Below are positions 29,940 through 38,270 of a stretch of DNA of 64,000 nucleotides, piece after piece (position 1 is the first letter of the stretch; each line of letters begins with the position of its first letter). This DNA is from Flavobacterium aeripolare (GTDB lineage: Bacteria; Bacteroidota; Bacteroidia; Flavobacteriales; Flavobacteriaceae): positions 1 through 64,000 of the forward strand of contig NZ_JABSNL010000003.1 in assembly GCF_013294025.1 (NCBI RefSeq), written 5' to 3'. The notes beneath the pieces were generated by a model, which saw nothing but the letters and a program-made list of their open reading frames with translations, ran no database searches and was not told where the DNA came from. Made by a program: the position numbers and the translations under genes.

Positions 29940-31490
29940 ATGAAAAATAGCTTTTTTGTTGCCCTAAGTTTCCTAACTACAACGCTTAGCTTTGCTCAAA
30001 TAACCGCCCCCGAAGTAGACAAATTAGTCAATAGAACTTTGACCGCTTTCAATGTACCGGGAATTGCTGTTGCCATTGTAAAAGACGGTAAAGTAGTTCT
30101 AGCAGAAGGATATGGAGTAAAATCTATTGCAAGTAAAGAGAAAGTAGATGCAAATACGCTTTTTGGGATTGCTTCAAATAGTAAAGCTTTTACTAGCGCA
30201 GCACTAGCTATGCTTGTCGATGAAGGTAAAATAAAATGGGATGACAAAGTAGTGAAGTACCTTCCTAATTTTAAAATGTATAATGATTATGTTACTCAAG
30301 AATTTACTATTCGTGATTTATTAACACATAGAAGTGGCTTGGGTCTTGGCGCAGGAGATTTAATGATATGGCCTGACGGTAGTGACTTCACAGCGCAAGA
30401 TATTATTGTGAATTTACAGTATTTAAAACCCGTTTCGGCTTTTAGAACAAAGTACGATTATGATAATTTATTGTACATCGTGGCCGGCGAAGTGATTCAC
30501 GTAGTTAGCGGAAAAAGCTGGGCCGCCTTTATTGAACAACGCATCATGCACCCACTCCAAATGAACAATAGTGCAGCTTCATTTGTGCGACTTAAAGATT
30601 CTACCAATATCATCGCACCACACGTGCCTATTGACGGAAAATTAAAAGTGATTAAAAGATACCAAAACCAACTCTTTGATGCCGCTGCCGGAATTTATTC
30701 TAGCGTAAATGACTTGAGTAAATGGGCGATCATGCAAATGAACAATGGAAAATATGGTACTGAAAACAAACAATTATTTTCAGAAAAACAGCACGACGAA
30801 ATGTGGCAGTTACAAACCATCATACCTACAAAAACAAGAGCGCCGTACAACACCCATTTTAACGGCTATGGTTTAGGGTGGTTTTTAAGTGATGTTAAAG
30901 GCTACAAACAAGTAACGCATACGGGAGGATTAGAAGGTATCGTAACCCAAACAACCTATATTCCTGAGTTACAATTAGGAATTATTGTATTGACTAATCA
31001 GCAATCAGGAGCTGCTTTTAATGCCATTACAAACACGATAAAGGACAGCTATTTAGGAATCACCTCTGATGACTACGTGACTACTTATAGCAACCAAATG
31101 AAAGCGCATGCAGCATCAGCTGACAAAGTAACTGAAGAGGTATGGGCGGTAGTTGCTCAGAACCAGAAGGACAAAATTAAAGGCGACTATAAAGCAATTG
31201 TGGGAACTTACAGAGACAATTGGTTTGGAGACGTCGTAATTTCTGAGAAAAAAGGCCGTGTTTACTTTGCTTCAAAACGCTCTTCACAATTAAAAGGAGA
31301 GGTTTTCTTTTATAAAAAAGGAAATTATGTAGTGAAGTGGGACAACGCTTATTTTCATGCTGACGCTCATCTTTTATTCGAAACAAATGATGCTGAAATA
31401 GTTAGCGGATTAAAAATGAACGCCATCTCTGAACTAACTGACTTTAGTTACGATTTTCAAGATTTAGACTTTAAAAAATTGGCATTATAA
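29940..31490 (+). CDS. Secreted serine hydrolase, class C beta-lactamase fold
   Basis: An exported hydrolase of 516 aa with a signal peptide (about 1-20, LSFAQ). The beta-lactamase/PBP-like domain (about 25-400) has the catalytic pair Ser79-x-x-Lys82 (SNSK), the Tyr-x-Asn motif in KYDYDNLLY (about 177), and HTGG (about 325) in place of KTG. A C-terminal domain of about 100 residues (DYKAIVGTYRDNWFGDVVI) matches DUF3471. Such proteins are mostly peptidases or esterases rather than true lactamases, and the substrate is unknown. It may be cotranscribed with the methyltransferase 42 nt upstream. Confidence 0.92.
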   Translation: MKNSFFVALSFLTTTLSFAQITAPEVDKLVNRTLTAFNVPGIAVAIVKDGKVVLAEGYGVKSIASKEKVDANTLFGIASNSKAFTSAALAMLVDEGKIKWDDKVVKYLPNFKMYNDYVTQEFTIRDLLTHRSGLGLGAGDLMIWPDGSDFTAQDIIVNLQYLKPVSAFRTKYDYDNLLYIVAGEVIHVVSGKSWAAFIEQRIMHPLQMNNSAASFVRLKDSTNIIAPHVPIDGKLKVIKRYQNQLFDAAAGIYSSVNDLSKWAIMQMNNGKYGTENKQLFSEKQHDEMWQLQTIIPTKTRAPYNTHFNGYGLGWFLSDVKGYKQVTHTGGLEGIVTQTTYIPELQLGIIVLTNQQSGAAFNAITNTIKDSYLGITSDDYVTTYSNQMKAHAASADKVTEEVWAVVAQNQKDKIKGDYKAIVGTYRDNWFGDVVISEKKGRVYFASKRSSQLKGEVFFYKKGNYVVKWDNAYFHADAHLLFETNDAEIVSGLKMNAISELTDFSYDFQDLDFKKLAL

Positions 31491-31540
31491 TAGTGGTATA
31501 AACGTGCTATTAGCACTGCTTAATTCGAGTAATTTAGAGC

Positions 31541-31571
31541 TTGCATATATGCAAACTTATCGTTATTTTTA
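31541..31571 (+). promoter_or_regulatory. Promoter of the RelA/SpoT gene, TTG-N20-TATTTTTA
   Basis: TTG (31541-31543) and TATTTTTA (31564-31571) are 20 nt apart, with one base off TAnnTTTG. Transcription should begin near 31576-31578, which argues for the second ATG (31591) as the start. Confidence 0.6.
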
Positions 31572-31590
31572 GAAAATGAACCCTGCTGCC

Positions 31591-33810
31591 ATGACAGAAA
31601 TAGATATAGAAAAAGAAAATAAAGCAATTGCACAAGAGTACAAAGAATTGCTTCGTATTAGTTATCAAACGCTTTCTACAGAGGATAAGAAACTCATTAG
31701 AAAAGCTTTTGATGTTGCAGTAGACGCGCACAAAGACCAACGTAGAAAATCTGGAGAAGCTTACATATTCCATCCCATTGCTGTCGCTAAAATTGTTGCT
31801 TCAGAGATTGGTTTGGGAGCGACTTCTATCGCAGCTGCTTTGATGCATGATGTAGTTGAAGACACTCCTACAACTGTGAAGGATATTGAGCGCATGTTTA
31901 ATCCTAAGGTAGCACAACTTGTTGAAGGGCTTACAAAAATATCTTTAGTACAAAAAGATATGAATGTATCGATGCAAGCAGAGAATTTTAGAAAAATGCT
32001 ACTGACTCTTAACGATGACGTACGTGTAATTTTAATTAAAATTGCTGACCGCTTGCACAACATGCAAACCATGGAATCTATGGTAGACTATAAGCAGGTA
32101 AAAATAGCTTCAGAAACACTGTATATTTACGCGCCTCTAGCCCACCGTTTGGGATTATATAATATTAAAAACAAACTTGAAGACTTAGGTTTAAAATATA
32201 CTGAACCGGCTATATACAATGATATTGTAAGTAAAATTAGAGAGACTAAAGAACAACAAGATGCCTACATTAAAGACATCTCTGACATTATAAAAGCATC
32301 ACTTGATATAGAGAATATCGACTATGTAATTAAAGGAAGGCCTAAATCTATTTACTCTATACGTAGAAAAATGAAAGCTCAAAATGTAACCTTTGATGAA
32401 GTTTATGATAAGTTTGCTTTGCGTATTGTTTACAAATCGCCTCCTAACGAAGAGAAATTTGTCGCTTGGAAAATCTATTCGATCGTTACAGACCATTACA
32501 GACCAAGTCCTAGCCGATTAAGAGACTGGATTTCGTCTCCTAAATCTACAGGTTATGAAGCCTTGCACATTACTGTTATGGGACCTAAAGGGCGCTGGGT
32601 AGAAATTCAAGTGCGTAGTGAACGTATGGACGAAATAGCCGAAAAGGGTTATGCTGCACACTACAAATATAAAAATGGCGCTACCGAAGAAAGCGGACTC
32701 GATGTATGGCTGAATTTACTAAAGGAAGCCCTTGAAAACTCTGAAACTAGTGCGGTAGACTTTGTTGAAGATTTCAAAATGAATTTGTATTCGAAAGAAA
32801 TCTACATTTTTACCCCAAAAGGAGATATCAAGTCCTTGCCTAAAGGAGCGACCTCATTAGATTTTGCTTTTAGTATTCACTCAGAAATTGGAATTAAAAC
32901 GCGAGGAACACGTGTCAACGGAAAGCTAGTTCCTTTAAATTACGAACTAAAAAGTGGTGACCAAGTTGAGATCATTACCTCTGCAAATCAAAAACCAACG
33001 ATCAACTGGCTTGACTACGTAACGACATCGCGCGCAAAAAATAAAATACGTAACGTATTAAATGAAAATACTAAGAAAATAGCCGAGGAAGGAAAAGAAA
33101 TCCTGACACGTAAATTAAAGCACCTTAAGATTACTGTTAACGAATCGGTAGTGAATGAATTAGTTAATTTCTTTCAGTTAAAAACAAGTTTAGATTTATT
33201 TTACCGTGTAGGTGTAGGTTCAATTGAGAATCAACAACTAAAAGATTATGCTGCTCAAAAAAGCAATACATTAATCAATTTCTTCAAAAATAAAATGAAA
33301 CGTAGCGGACAAACTGCTGACGTAGACATTCACAAGCCTGTTCTAAGCAATAACTTTGACATGCTTGTTTTTGGTAAAGATGAGGACAAATTAGATTATA
33401 AATTATCTACTTGTTGTAATCCCATTCCAGGAGATCAAGTTTTTGGGTTTGTTACTATTAATGAAGGAATAAAAGTGCATAAAAAAGATTGTCCTAATGC
33501 GATTTCGATGCAATCAAATTATGCCTATCGCATTATGCAAGCAAAATGGGTAGATTCATCACAGCAAGAGTTCAAAGCAATTTTGAATATTACTGGAATG
33601 GATACTTTAGGATTGACAAATCAGTTAACAAAGGTTATTTCAAACAACATGCACGTGAACATTCAAAGTATCTCCTTGAGTGGAGACGCTGGATTATTCA
33701 AAGGACAAGTGATTGTTGTAGTTCAAAACATTACAATTCTTAAAAAATTGATAGAAAACATCAAGAAAATTGACGGAGTAGACAAAGTGTCGCGAGTTTA
33801 CAAGAAATAA
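31591..33810 (+). CDS. spoT: RelA/SpoT (p)ppGpp synthetase/hydrolase
   Basis: Makes and degrades the stringent-response alarmone (p)ppGpp. It is 739 aa from ATG 31591. An ATG 15 nt upstream is in frame but would fall on the predicted transcription start. Order of domains: HD hydrolase with intact His86-Asp87 (LMHDVVEDT), synthetase (IKGRPKSIYSIRRKM, RDWISSPKSTGYEALH, VEIQVRS), TGS (FTPKGDIKSLPKGAT), the conserved CCNPIPGD region, and a C-terminal ACT domain. The intact HD pair and basic RxRD motif indicate a bifunctional enzyme. fur and purA follow on the same strand with their own signals. Confidence 0.94.
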   Translation: MTEIDIEKENKAIAQEYKELLRISYQTLSTEDKKLIRKAFDVAVDAHKDQRRKSGEAYIFHPIAVAKIVASEIGLGATSIAAALMHDVVEDTPTTVKDIERMFNPKVAQLVEGLTKISLVQKDMNVSMQAENFRKMLLTLNDDVRVILIKIADRLHNMQTMESMVDYKQVKIASETLYIYAPLAHRLGLYNIKNKLEDLGLKYTEPAIYNDIVSKIRETKEQQDAYIKDISDIIKASLDIENIDYVIKGRPKSIYSIRRKMKAQNVTFDEVYDKFALRIVYKSPPNEEKFVAWKIYSIVTDHYRPSPSRLRDWISSPKSTGYEALHITVMGPKGRWVEIQVRSERMDEIAEKGYAAHYKYKNGATEESGLDVWLNLLKEALENSETSAVDFVEDFKMNLYSKEIYIFTPKGDIKSLPKGATSLDFAFSIHSEIGIKTRGTRVNGKLVPLNYELKSGDQVEIITSANQKPTINWLDYVTTSRAKNKIRNVLNENTKKIAEEGKEILTRKLKHLKITVNESVVNELVNFFQLKTSLDLFYRVGVGSIENQQLKDYAAQKSNTLINFFKNKMKRSGQTADVDIHKPVLSNNFDMLVFGKDEDKLDYKLSTCCNPIPGDQVFGFVTINEGIKVHKKDCPNAISMQSNYAYRIMQAKWVDSSQQEFKAILNITGMDTLGLTNQLTKVISNNMHVNIQSISLSGDAGLFKGQVIVVVQNITILKKLIENIKKIDGVDKVSRVYKK

Positions 33811-33932
33811 TCATAACTAACAATTGGTGTGCTTATTGCTATCTAATAGTAGTAGGAATGGCATGCTGCAGTGAGCTCCAAATTATATTTGTTTAAAAAC
33901 TCACAAATTTATCTTGTTATACCTATTTAAAC

Positions 33933-33964
33933 TTGAAAACTATTAAAATAAAAATTTATCTTTG
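33933..33964 (+). promoter_or_regulatory. fur promoter, TTG-N21-TATCTTTG
   Basis: TTG (33933-33935) and a perfect TAnnTTTG (33957-33964) are 21 nt apart. The element ends only 6 nt before the ATG at 33971, so the transcript should be leaderless or nearly so. Confidence 0.65.
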
Positions 33965-33970
33965 CCAGAT

Positions 33971-34450
33971 ATGACACTCATTTCCACAGATAACAACAAA
34001 AACCAAGAAATTGTAAAAAATGTTTTTACAATGTATCTTGAGAATAAAGGCCATAGAAAGACTCCTGAGCGCTATTCTATCCTTCAGGAAATTTACGAAA
34101 GCGAAGAACATTTTGATATAGAAAACCTTTATATCAAGATGAAAAACAAGAACTATCGTGTAAGTAGAGCCACGCTTTACAATACGATAGAATTACTTTT
34201 GGACTGCGGTCTAGTTAGAAAACACCAGTTTGGTCAAAACCAAGCGCACTATGAGAAATCATATTTTGACAAGCAGCACGATCACATTATCATGACAGAT
34301 ACTGGTGAAGTAATTGAATTTTGTGACCCTCGTATTCAAACAATAAAGAAAACAATCGAAGAAATTTTTGATATTGAAATCACAAATCACTCCTTGTATT
34401 TTTATGGCGTAAAAAAAGGCGAAAAGCCAGAATTACCAGCAGAAGAATAA
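33971..34450 (+). CDS. fur: Ferric uptake regulator family protein
   Basis: A DNA-binding metal-responsive repressor, 159 aa from ATG 33971. A TTG nine bases upstream lies inside the promoter and cannot be the start. The winged helix is seen in [17 protein letters not shown] and [22 protein letters not shown], and the metal-site region is [22 protein letters not shown]. The usual CxxC structural-zinc pair of Fur (in ICxxCG) is replaced by MTDTG, so that site is missing. Its context between a stringent-response enzyme and purA gives no hint of target. Zur or PerR specificity cannot be excluded, though overall likeness favours Fur. Confidence 0.88.
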   Translation: MTLISTDNNKNQEIVKNVFTMYLENKGHRKTPERYSILQEIYESEEHFDIENLYIKMKNKNYRVSRATLYNTIELLLDCGLVRKHQFGQNQAHYEKSYFDKQHDHIIMTDTGEVIEFCDPRIQTIKKTIEEIFDIEITNHSLYFYGVKKGEKPELPAEE

Positions 34451-34546
34451 ATAATTGTCCTTTTATTAAAAGGCAATAACACAAATAATAAGTAACTATT
34501 TTGACAGCTTAAAAACTGTCGCAACAACAATAAATAATAATTTAGA

Positions 34547-35818
34547 ATGGCTGTAGATTTATTACTAGGATTACAATGGGGAGATGAGGGAAAAGGAAAA
34601 ATAGTTGATGTACTTACATCAAACTATGACATTATCGCTCGTTTTCAAGGAGGACCAAATGCAGGACATACGTTAGAATTTGACGGAATCAAACACGTTC
34701 TTAGAACAATTCCTTCAGGTATTTTTCATAAAACTGCTGTAAATGTAATTGGTAACGGAGTCGTAATCGATCCTGTAGTTTTTCAAAAAGAGATCGAAGG
34801 TCTTGAAAAATTCAATTTAGACATTAAAAGTAAATTAATAATTTCAAGAAAAGCACACTTAATCTTACCTACACACCGTTTATTAGATGCTGCATCTGAG
34901 GCGTCAAAAGGGAAAGCTAAGATTGGTTCTACTCTTAAAGGTATTGGTCCAACATACATGGACAAAACCGGAAGAAACGGAATACGTGTGGGAGATATTG
35001 AATTAGAAGATTTCAAAGAAAGATATAGAGCACTTGCTGATAAGCATGAAGCGATGATTGCATTTCACGATGTAAACATTCAATATAACTTAGCTGAACT
35101 TGAAAGAGAATTTTTTGAATCGATCGAAGAACTTAAAAAATTAGATTTTATTGACAGTGAAGAATACATGCACCAAGCTCAAAAGAATGGTAAAACTATT
35201 CTTTGTGAAGGAGCTCAAGGATCTTTATTAGATGTAGATTTTGGAACTTATCCATTTGTAACATCTTCTAATACTACTGCTGCCGGTGCTTGTACTGGTT
35301 TAGGAATTGCTCCTAACAAGATCAAAGAAGTATATGGAATTTTCAAAGCTTACGTAACACGTGTAGGTAGCGGACCATTCCCAACAGAACTTTTTGACGA
35401 AGATGGAACTACAATGGCAAGAGTAGGAAACGAATTTGGATCTGTTACAGGAAGACAAAGACGTTGTGGTTGGTTAGACCTTGTCGCTCTTAAATATGCT
35501 GTTCAAGTAAATGGTGTAACACAATTAATGATGATGAAAGGTGATGTTCTTTCAGGATTTGAAACTTTAAAAGTATGTACTGAATATACTTATAAAGGAA
35601 AAAACATTGCTCACTTCCCTTATAACATCGAACCAGAAAATGTTACTCCTGTTTACCAAGAGTTCAAAGGATGGAAAGCTGACTTAACTGGAATGACTAC
35701 TTACGAGGAGTTACCAGCTGAATTAACAGCTTACATCGAGTTCATTGAAAAAGAGTTAGAAGTGCCTATTAAAATTGTTTCTGTAGGACCAGATAGAAAA
35801 CAAACTATCCTTAAATAA
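34547..35818 (+). CDS. purA: Adenylosuccinate synthetase
   Basis: First committed step to AMP: joins IMP and aspartate with GTP. It is 423 aa, normal length. GDEGKGK at 12-18 contains the catalytic Asp13 and Lys16, GGPNAGHT at 35-42 contains His41, and later motifs include GIGPTYMDKTGRNGIRVGD, EGAQGSLLDVDFGTYPFVTSS and the base-specific SVGPDRKQT near the end. The leader contains a small GACAG/CTGTC hairpin about 30 nt before the ATG, of unknown use. A strong terminator follows immediately. Confidence 0.98.
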   Translation: MAVDLLLGLQWGDEGKGKIVDVLTSNYDIIARFQGGPNAGHTLEFDGIKHVLRTIPSGIFHKTAVNVIGNGVVIDPVVFQKEIEGLEKFNLDIKSKLIISRKAHLILPTHRLLDAASEASKGKAKIGSTLKGIGPTYMDKTGRNGIRVGDIELEDFKERYRALADKHEAMIAFHDVNIQYNLAELEREFFESIEELKKLDFIDSEEYMHQAQKNGKTILCEGAQGSLLDVDFGTYPFVTSSNTTAAGACTGLGIAPNKIKEVYGIFKAYVTRVGSGPFPTELFDEDGTTMARVGNEFGSVTGRQRRCGWLDLVALKYAVQVNGVTQLMMMKGDVLSGFETLKVCTEYTYKGKNIAHFPYNIEPENVTPVYQEFKGWKADLTGMTTYEELPAELTAYIEFIEKELEVPIKIVSVGPDRKQTILK

Positions 35819-35826
35819 TATTCACT

Positions 35827-35855
35827 AACGCTCTGAGAAATCAGGGCGTTTTTTA
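35827..35855 (+). terminator. Terminator after purA
   Basis: A 10-bp stem with one G-T pair (35827-35836 with 35841-35850), a GAAA tetraloop and a T run. Confidence 0.9.
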
Positions 35856-35877
35856 TTATACCCACTAATTAATAATC

Positions 35878-36459
35878 ATGCACATTCCTGAAATAAAAAT
35901 TAAAGAGAACCAAGTTCTATCTGATAACTGGTACTTATTGAACAAAGTCACTTTTGACTTTAAAAAAAACGACAACAGTTGGATTACTCAAAAAAGAGAA
36001 GTTTATGACCGCGGAAACGGAGCTGCTATCTTACTTTACAATAAAGAAAATAAAACCGTAATTCTAACCCGTCAATTTAGATTACCTACCTATCTAAACG
36101 GAAATAAAACTGGAATGCTTATCGAAGTTTGCGCCGGTTTGTTAGACCAAGATAATCCTGAGCAATGCATCATTAGAGAGACTGAAGAGGAAACAGGTTA
36201 TCGCTTAACAACAGTAAACAAAGTAATGGAAACCTACATGTCTCCTGGCGCAGTAACTGAAATCTTATACCTTTTTACTGGAGAATACGATCAAAGTATG
36301 CAAGTAAGTGAAGGCGGCGGACTAGAAGAGGAACAAGAAAATATTGAAGTACTCGAAATGACTTTTGATGAGGCTTATGCTATGATTGCTTCTGGCGAAA
36401 TCAAAGATGCCAAAACAATCATGCTATTGCAACACGCAAAAATTCAAGGACTAATCTAG
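35878..36459 (+). CDS. nudK: NUDIX hydrolase, GDP-mannose pyrophosphatase type
   Basis: A cytoplasmic NUDIX enzyme of 193 aa, the length of NudK, which cleaves GDP-mannose to mannose-1-phosphate and GMP. The NUDIX box lies at about 87-108, with the catalytic core RETEEETGY at 100-108 exact to the REUxEExGU pattern. YMSPGAVTEILYLF after the box is the NudK-specific segment, and the early EVYDRGNGAAIL also fits. ADP-ribose pyrophosphatase activity is the main alternative. It starts 22 nt after the purA terminator and is followed by a long hairpin element. Confidence 0.88.
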   Translation: MHIPEIKIKENQVLSDNWYLLNKVTFDFKKNDNSWITQKREVYDRGNGAAILLYNKENKTVILTRQFRLPTYLNGNKTGMLIEVCAGLLDQDNPEQCIIRETEEETGYRLTTVNKVMETYMSPGAVTEILYLFTGEYDQSMQVSEGGGLEEEQENIEVLEMTFDEAYAMIASGEIKDAKTIMLLQHAKIQGLI

Positions 36460-36475
36460 CATATGCTTTATTTGG

Positions 36476-36619
36476 CTGCCTAATCAGGCTATACATTGCA
36501 AGTACGCAGCCTGCTTTATAAAAACATAATCCCCATAACGAGCTTCCGATGGTCGCTGTTTGGGGATTTGTTTTTTAATAAAGCAGGCTTTGCGCGCTTT
36601 CCATTGCTATCCTTGGCAG
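36476..36619. repeat. Long imperfect hairpin between convergent genes
   Basis: Nested inverted repeats fold most of this 144-bp stretch: GGCTGCC-type ends (36474-36480 with 36614-36619), a perfect 10-bp pair (36509-36518 with 36579-36588), and an inner arm AAAACATAATCCCC against GGGGATTTGTTTT (36521-36534 with 36562-36574) with one gap. The top loop of about 27 nt holds GAGCTTCCGATGGTCGCT. It fills the gap between nudK and the convergent oxidoreductase gene. It may terminate both, encode a structured RNA, or be a palindromic mobile repeat. Confidence 0.7.
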
Positions 36620-36678
36620 AAAGAAAGATAGTGCCAATTAGCTATTTTATGTGGAATCGAAATTATATTGAAACGATA

Positions 36679-37668
36679 TTATATTTTGCTCATGATTAAA
36701 TCACAGAGTGCCATCGTCAAGATATTTTGAGAACCATCATTTTCTATAGAAAGCAAATCAGATAAGCTCTTTTTAAAATGAGCTAACTCACCTACAAAAC
36801 CTCTCAAATATAAATCCCTGACACTTCCTGACATAGGTGTCATGGAGGGTGTATGTATTTCATCTGACTCTGTTAATGAGGCAAAAGAAGCACCACTATC
36901 TTTCTTTGATCGATGTACTATTACTTTATTTATTTCCTCAACTTGTACAAATCCATCATCAAAAGTGACCGTTAAGTTTTCACTTTCTCTAGACCAAGCA
37001 GACATGCTAGATAAATTAAAACTTCCTACTACCCCACTTTTAGCTCTAACAGCAATTGCAAGATTAACCGAAGCTCCATTAGAGTTATTCATTACCTCTA
37101 CATGATCGATAGGGCCAAATAAATAGATTGCTAAATCTAGGACATGAATGGCAGCCAACTTAAGAAAAGCTTCTTCATCTGGACAAAAAGGCGTACCATC
37201 TACACAAAAGTTTAAATAGAAACTTCGTACTTCCCCTAGTTCTTTAGTATGAATTAATTCTTTTACTTTAAGGTAACTAGGCGCAAAGCGCTTCATAAAA
37301 CCTACCGCTACCTTAACATTATTTGCTATTGCTGCTTGCTGTATTAAAACTGCTTCCTTCTCATTCCAGCCCAAAGGTTTTTCGACAAATATATGTTTAC
37401 CTCTTTTCAAGCAAGATAAAGCAATTTCATATTGATCTTTTGGTTGTGCCACAATTATAACACCCTCAATAGTCTGTTCTTGCAACATCACATTATAATC
37501 TCCGTAAGCAGCACCGTTACTTCCAAGACGCGTTAAAGCATCTTGCGACTTCTCAATATTTCTTGTCGCTAATGCTGTTACTGTAATACCCGCTTCTATT
37601 GCTGCTGGAAAAATATTAGTTGTAGCTTGAAAGCCTGCGCCTATAAAGGCAATGTTATTTCTTTTCAT
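36679..37668 (-). CDS. Gfo/Idh/MocA family oxidoreductase
   Basis: An NAD(P)-dependent dehydrogenase, usually acting on sugars or inositols, 329 aa. The Rossmann motif GAGFQA is at 10-15, and the family EKPL motif is at about 97-100, within HIFVEKPLGWNEKEA. The substrate-side residues in the C-terminal half (AAIHVLDLAIYLFG) carry the catalytic His/Asp pair. No transporter or other sugar gene is adjacent, so the substrate is unknown. It is convergent with nudK. Confidence 0.92.
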   Translation of the reverse strand: MKRNNIAFIGAGFQATTNIFPAAIEAGITVTALATRNIEKSQDALTRLGSNGAAYGDYNVMLQEQTIEGVIIVAQPKDQYEIALSCLKRGKHIFVEKPLGWNEKEAVLIQQAAIANNVKVAVGFMKRFAPSYLKVKELIHTKELGEVRSFYLNFCVDGTPFCPDEEAFLKLAAIHVLDLAIYLFGPIDHVEVMNNSNGASVNLAIAVRAKSGVVGSFNLSSMSAWSRESENLTVTFDDGFVQVEEINKVIVHRSKKDSGASFASLTESDEIHTPSMTPMSGSVRDLYLRGFVGELAHFKKSLSDLLSIENDGSQNILTMALCDLIMSKI

Positions 37669-37850
37669 AATTATTATATAGGATAAAAATAGGAACGAAT
37701 GAGATGAACTCTACTAGTAAACTTTACTATACTACTTGCTCACTTAGAAGTACAAATATCAACATTTATTACGGGGTATTAAACCGTTATAGTGTAACAA
37801 TATTTCTTAAAGAGGCTGATTAAATCATCATTGTAAAATAAAAACGTGCT
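37669..37850. other. Intergenic DNA upstream of hairpin copy B
   Basis: Region in front of the leftward oxidoreductase gene. I see no consensus promoter for that gene and no supported ORF. Together with copy B and the following bases, it forms a 443-bp stretch before the small ORF at 38112. Confidence 0.5.
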
Positions 37851-37938
37851 AAATAGCCCTGATGGAAGTGGAAATCCCGAACACTGGCGTCGTAGAAAGC
37901 CAGAGTGAGGATTGTAGTGCACAGCAGGACGACTATTT
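37851..37938 (+). repeat. Flavobacterial hairpin element, copy B
   Basis: It shares the arms of the element at 634-710: CCTGATGGAAGTGG on the left and the CACAGCAGGAC end on the right, with a different central stem (ACTGGC against GCCAG). AAATAG (37851-37856) pairs with CTATTT (37933-37938), and AATCC (37873-37877) with GGATT (37909-37913). Conserved pairing with changed sequence between the two copies suggests the structure matters. Confidence 0.65.
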
Positions 37939-38111
37939 CTTAGAAAGCAACTATGTACTGCTCCAAAATAAAAGAACCAGCATTATTCAATTTAAACCAT
38001 CAAAAATTTTCAGTGATTTATTATAATTATATAAATCCTTTAAAGAATTCTATAACTAACTAAAAAGTAAAATATTAGATATTTGTAACAGTAACAAAAA
38101 CAACAAACATC

Positions 38112-38270
38112 ATGAAATCACAATATGCAAAAGTAGGAAAATCTTACGCTAAGAACCCAGGATCAGTAAGCAATCAAGAAGCAGAAGAAAAGGCAGAAAG
38201 AAGCAGCAAACAAGTATTAATCAATGATCTTTTTCTATATAATAATTTTATTTATGGAAAAACTAACTGA
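38112..38270 (+). CDS. Possible small protein overlapping the branching-enzyme gene
   Basis: A 52-codon ORF beginning with ATG and a hydrophilic, Lys/Glu/Ala/Ser-rich stretch (MKSQYAKVGKSYAKNPGS, QEAEEKAERSSKQV) with balanced codon use. The last 17 bases overlap the start of the GH13 gene at 38254 in another frame, a layout that could couple translation. There is no signal peptide or known domain. It may be a real small protein or a chance frame; the ordered charged pattern favours the former. Confidence 0.45.
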   Translation: MKSQYAKVGKSYAKNPGSVSNQEAEEKAERSSKQVLINDLFLYNNFIYGKTN

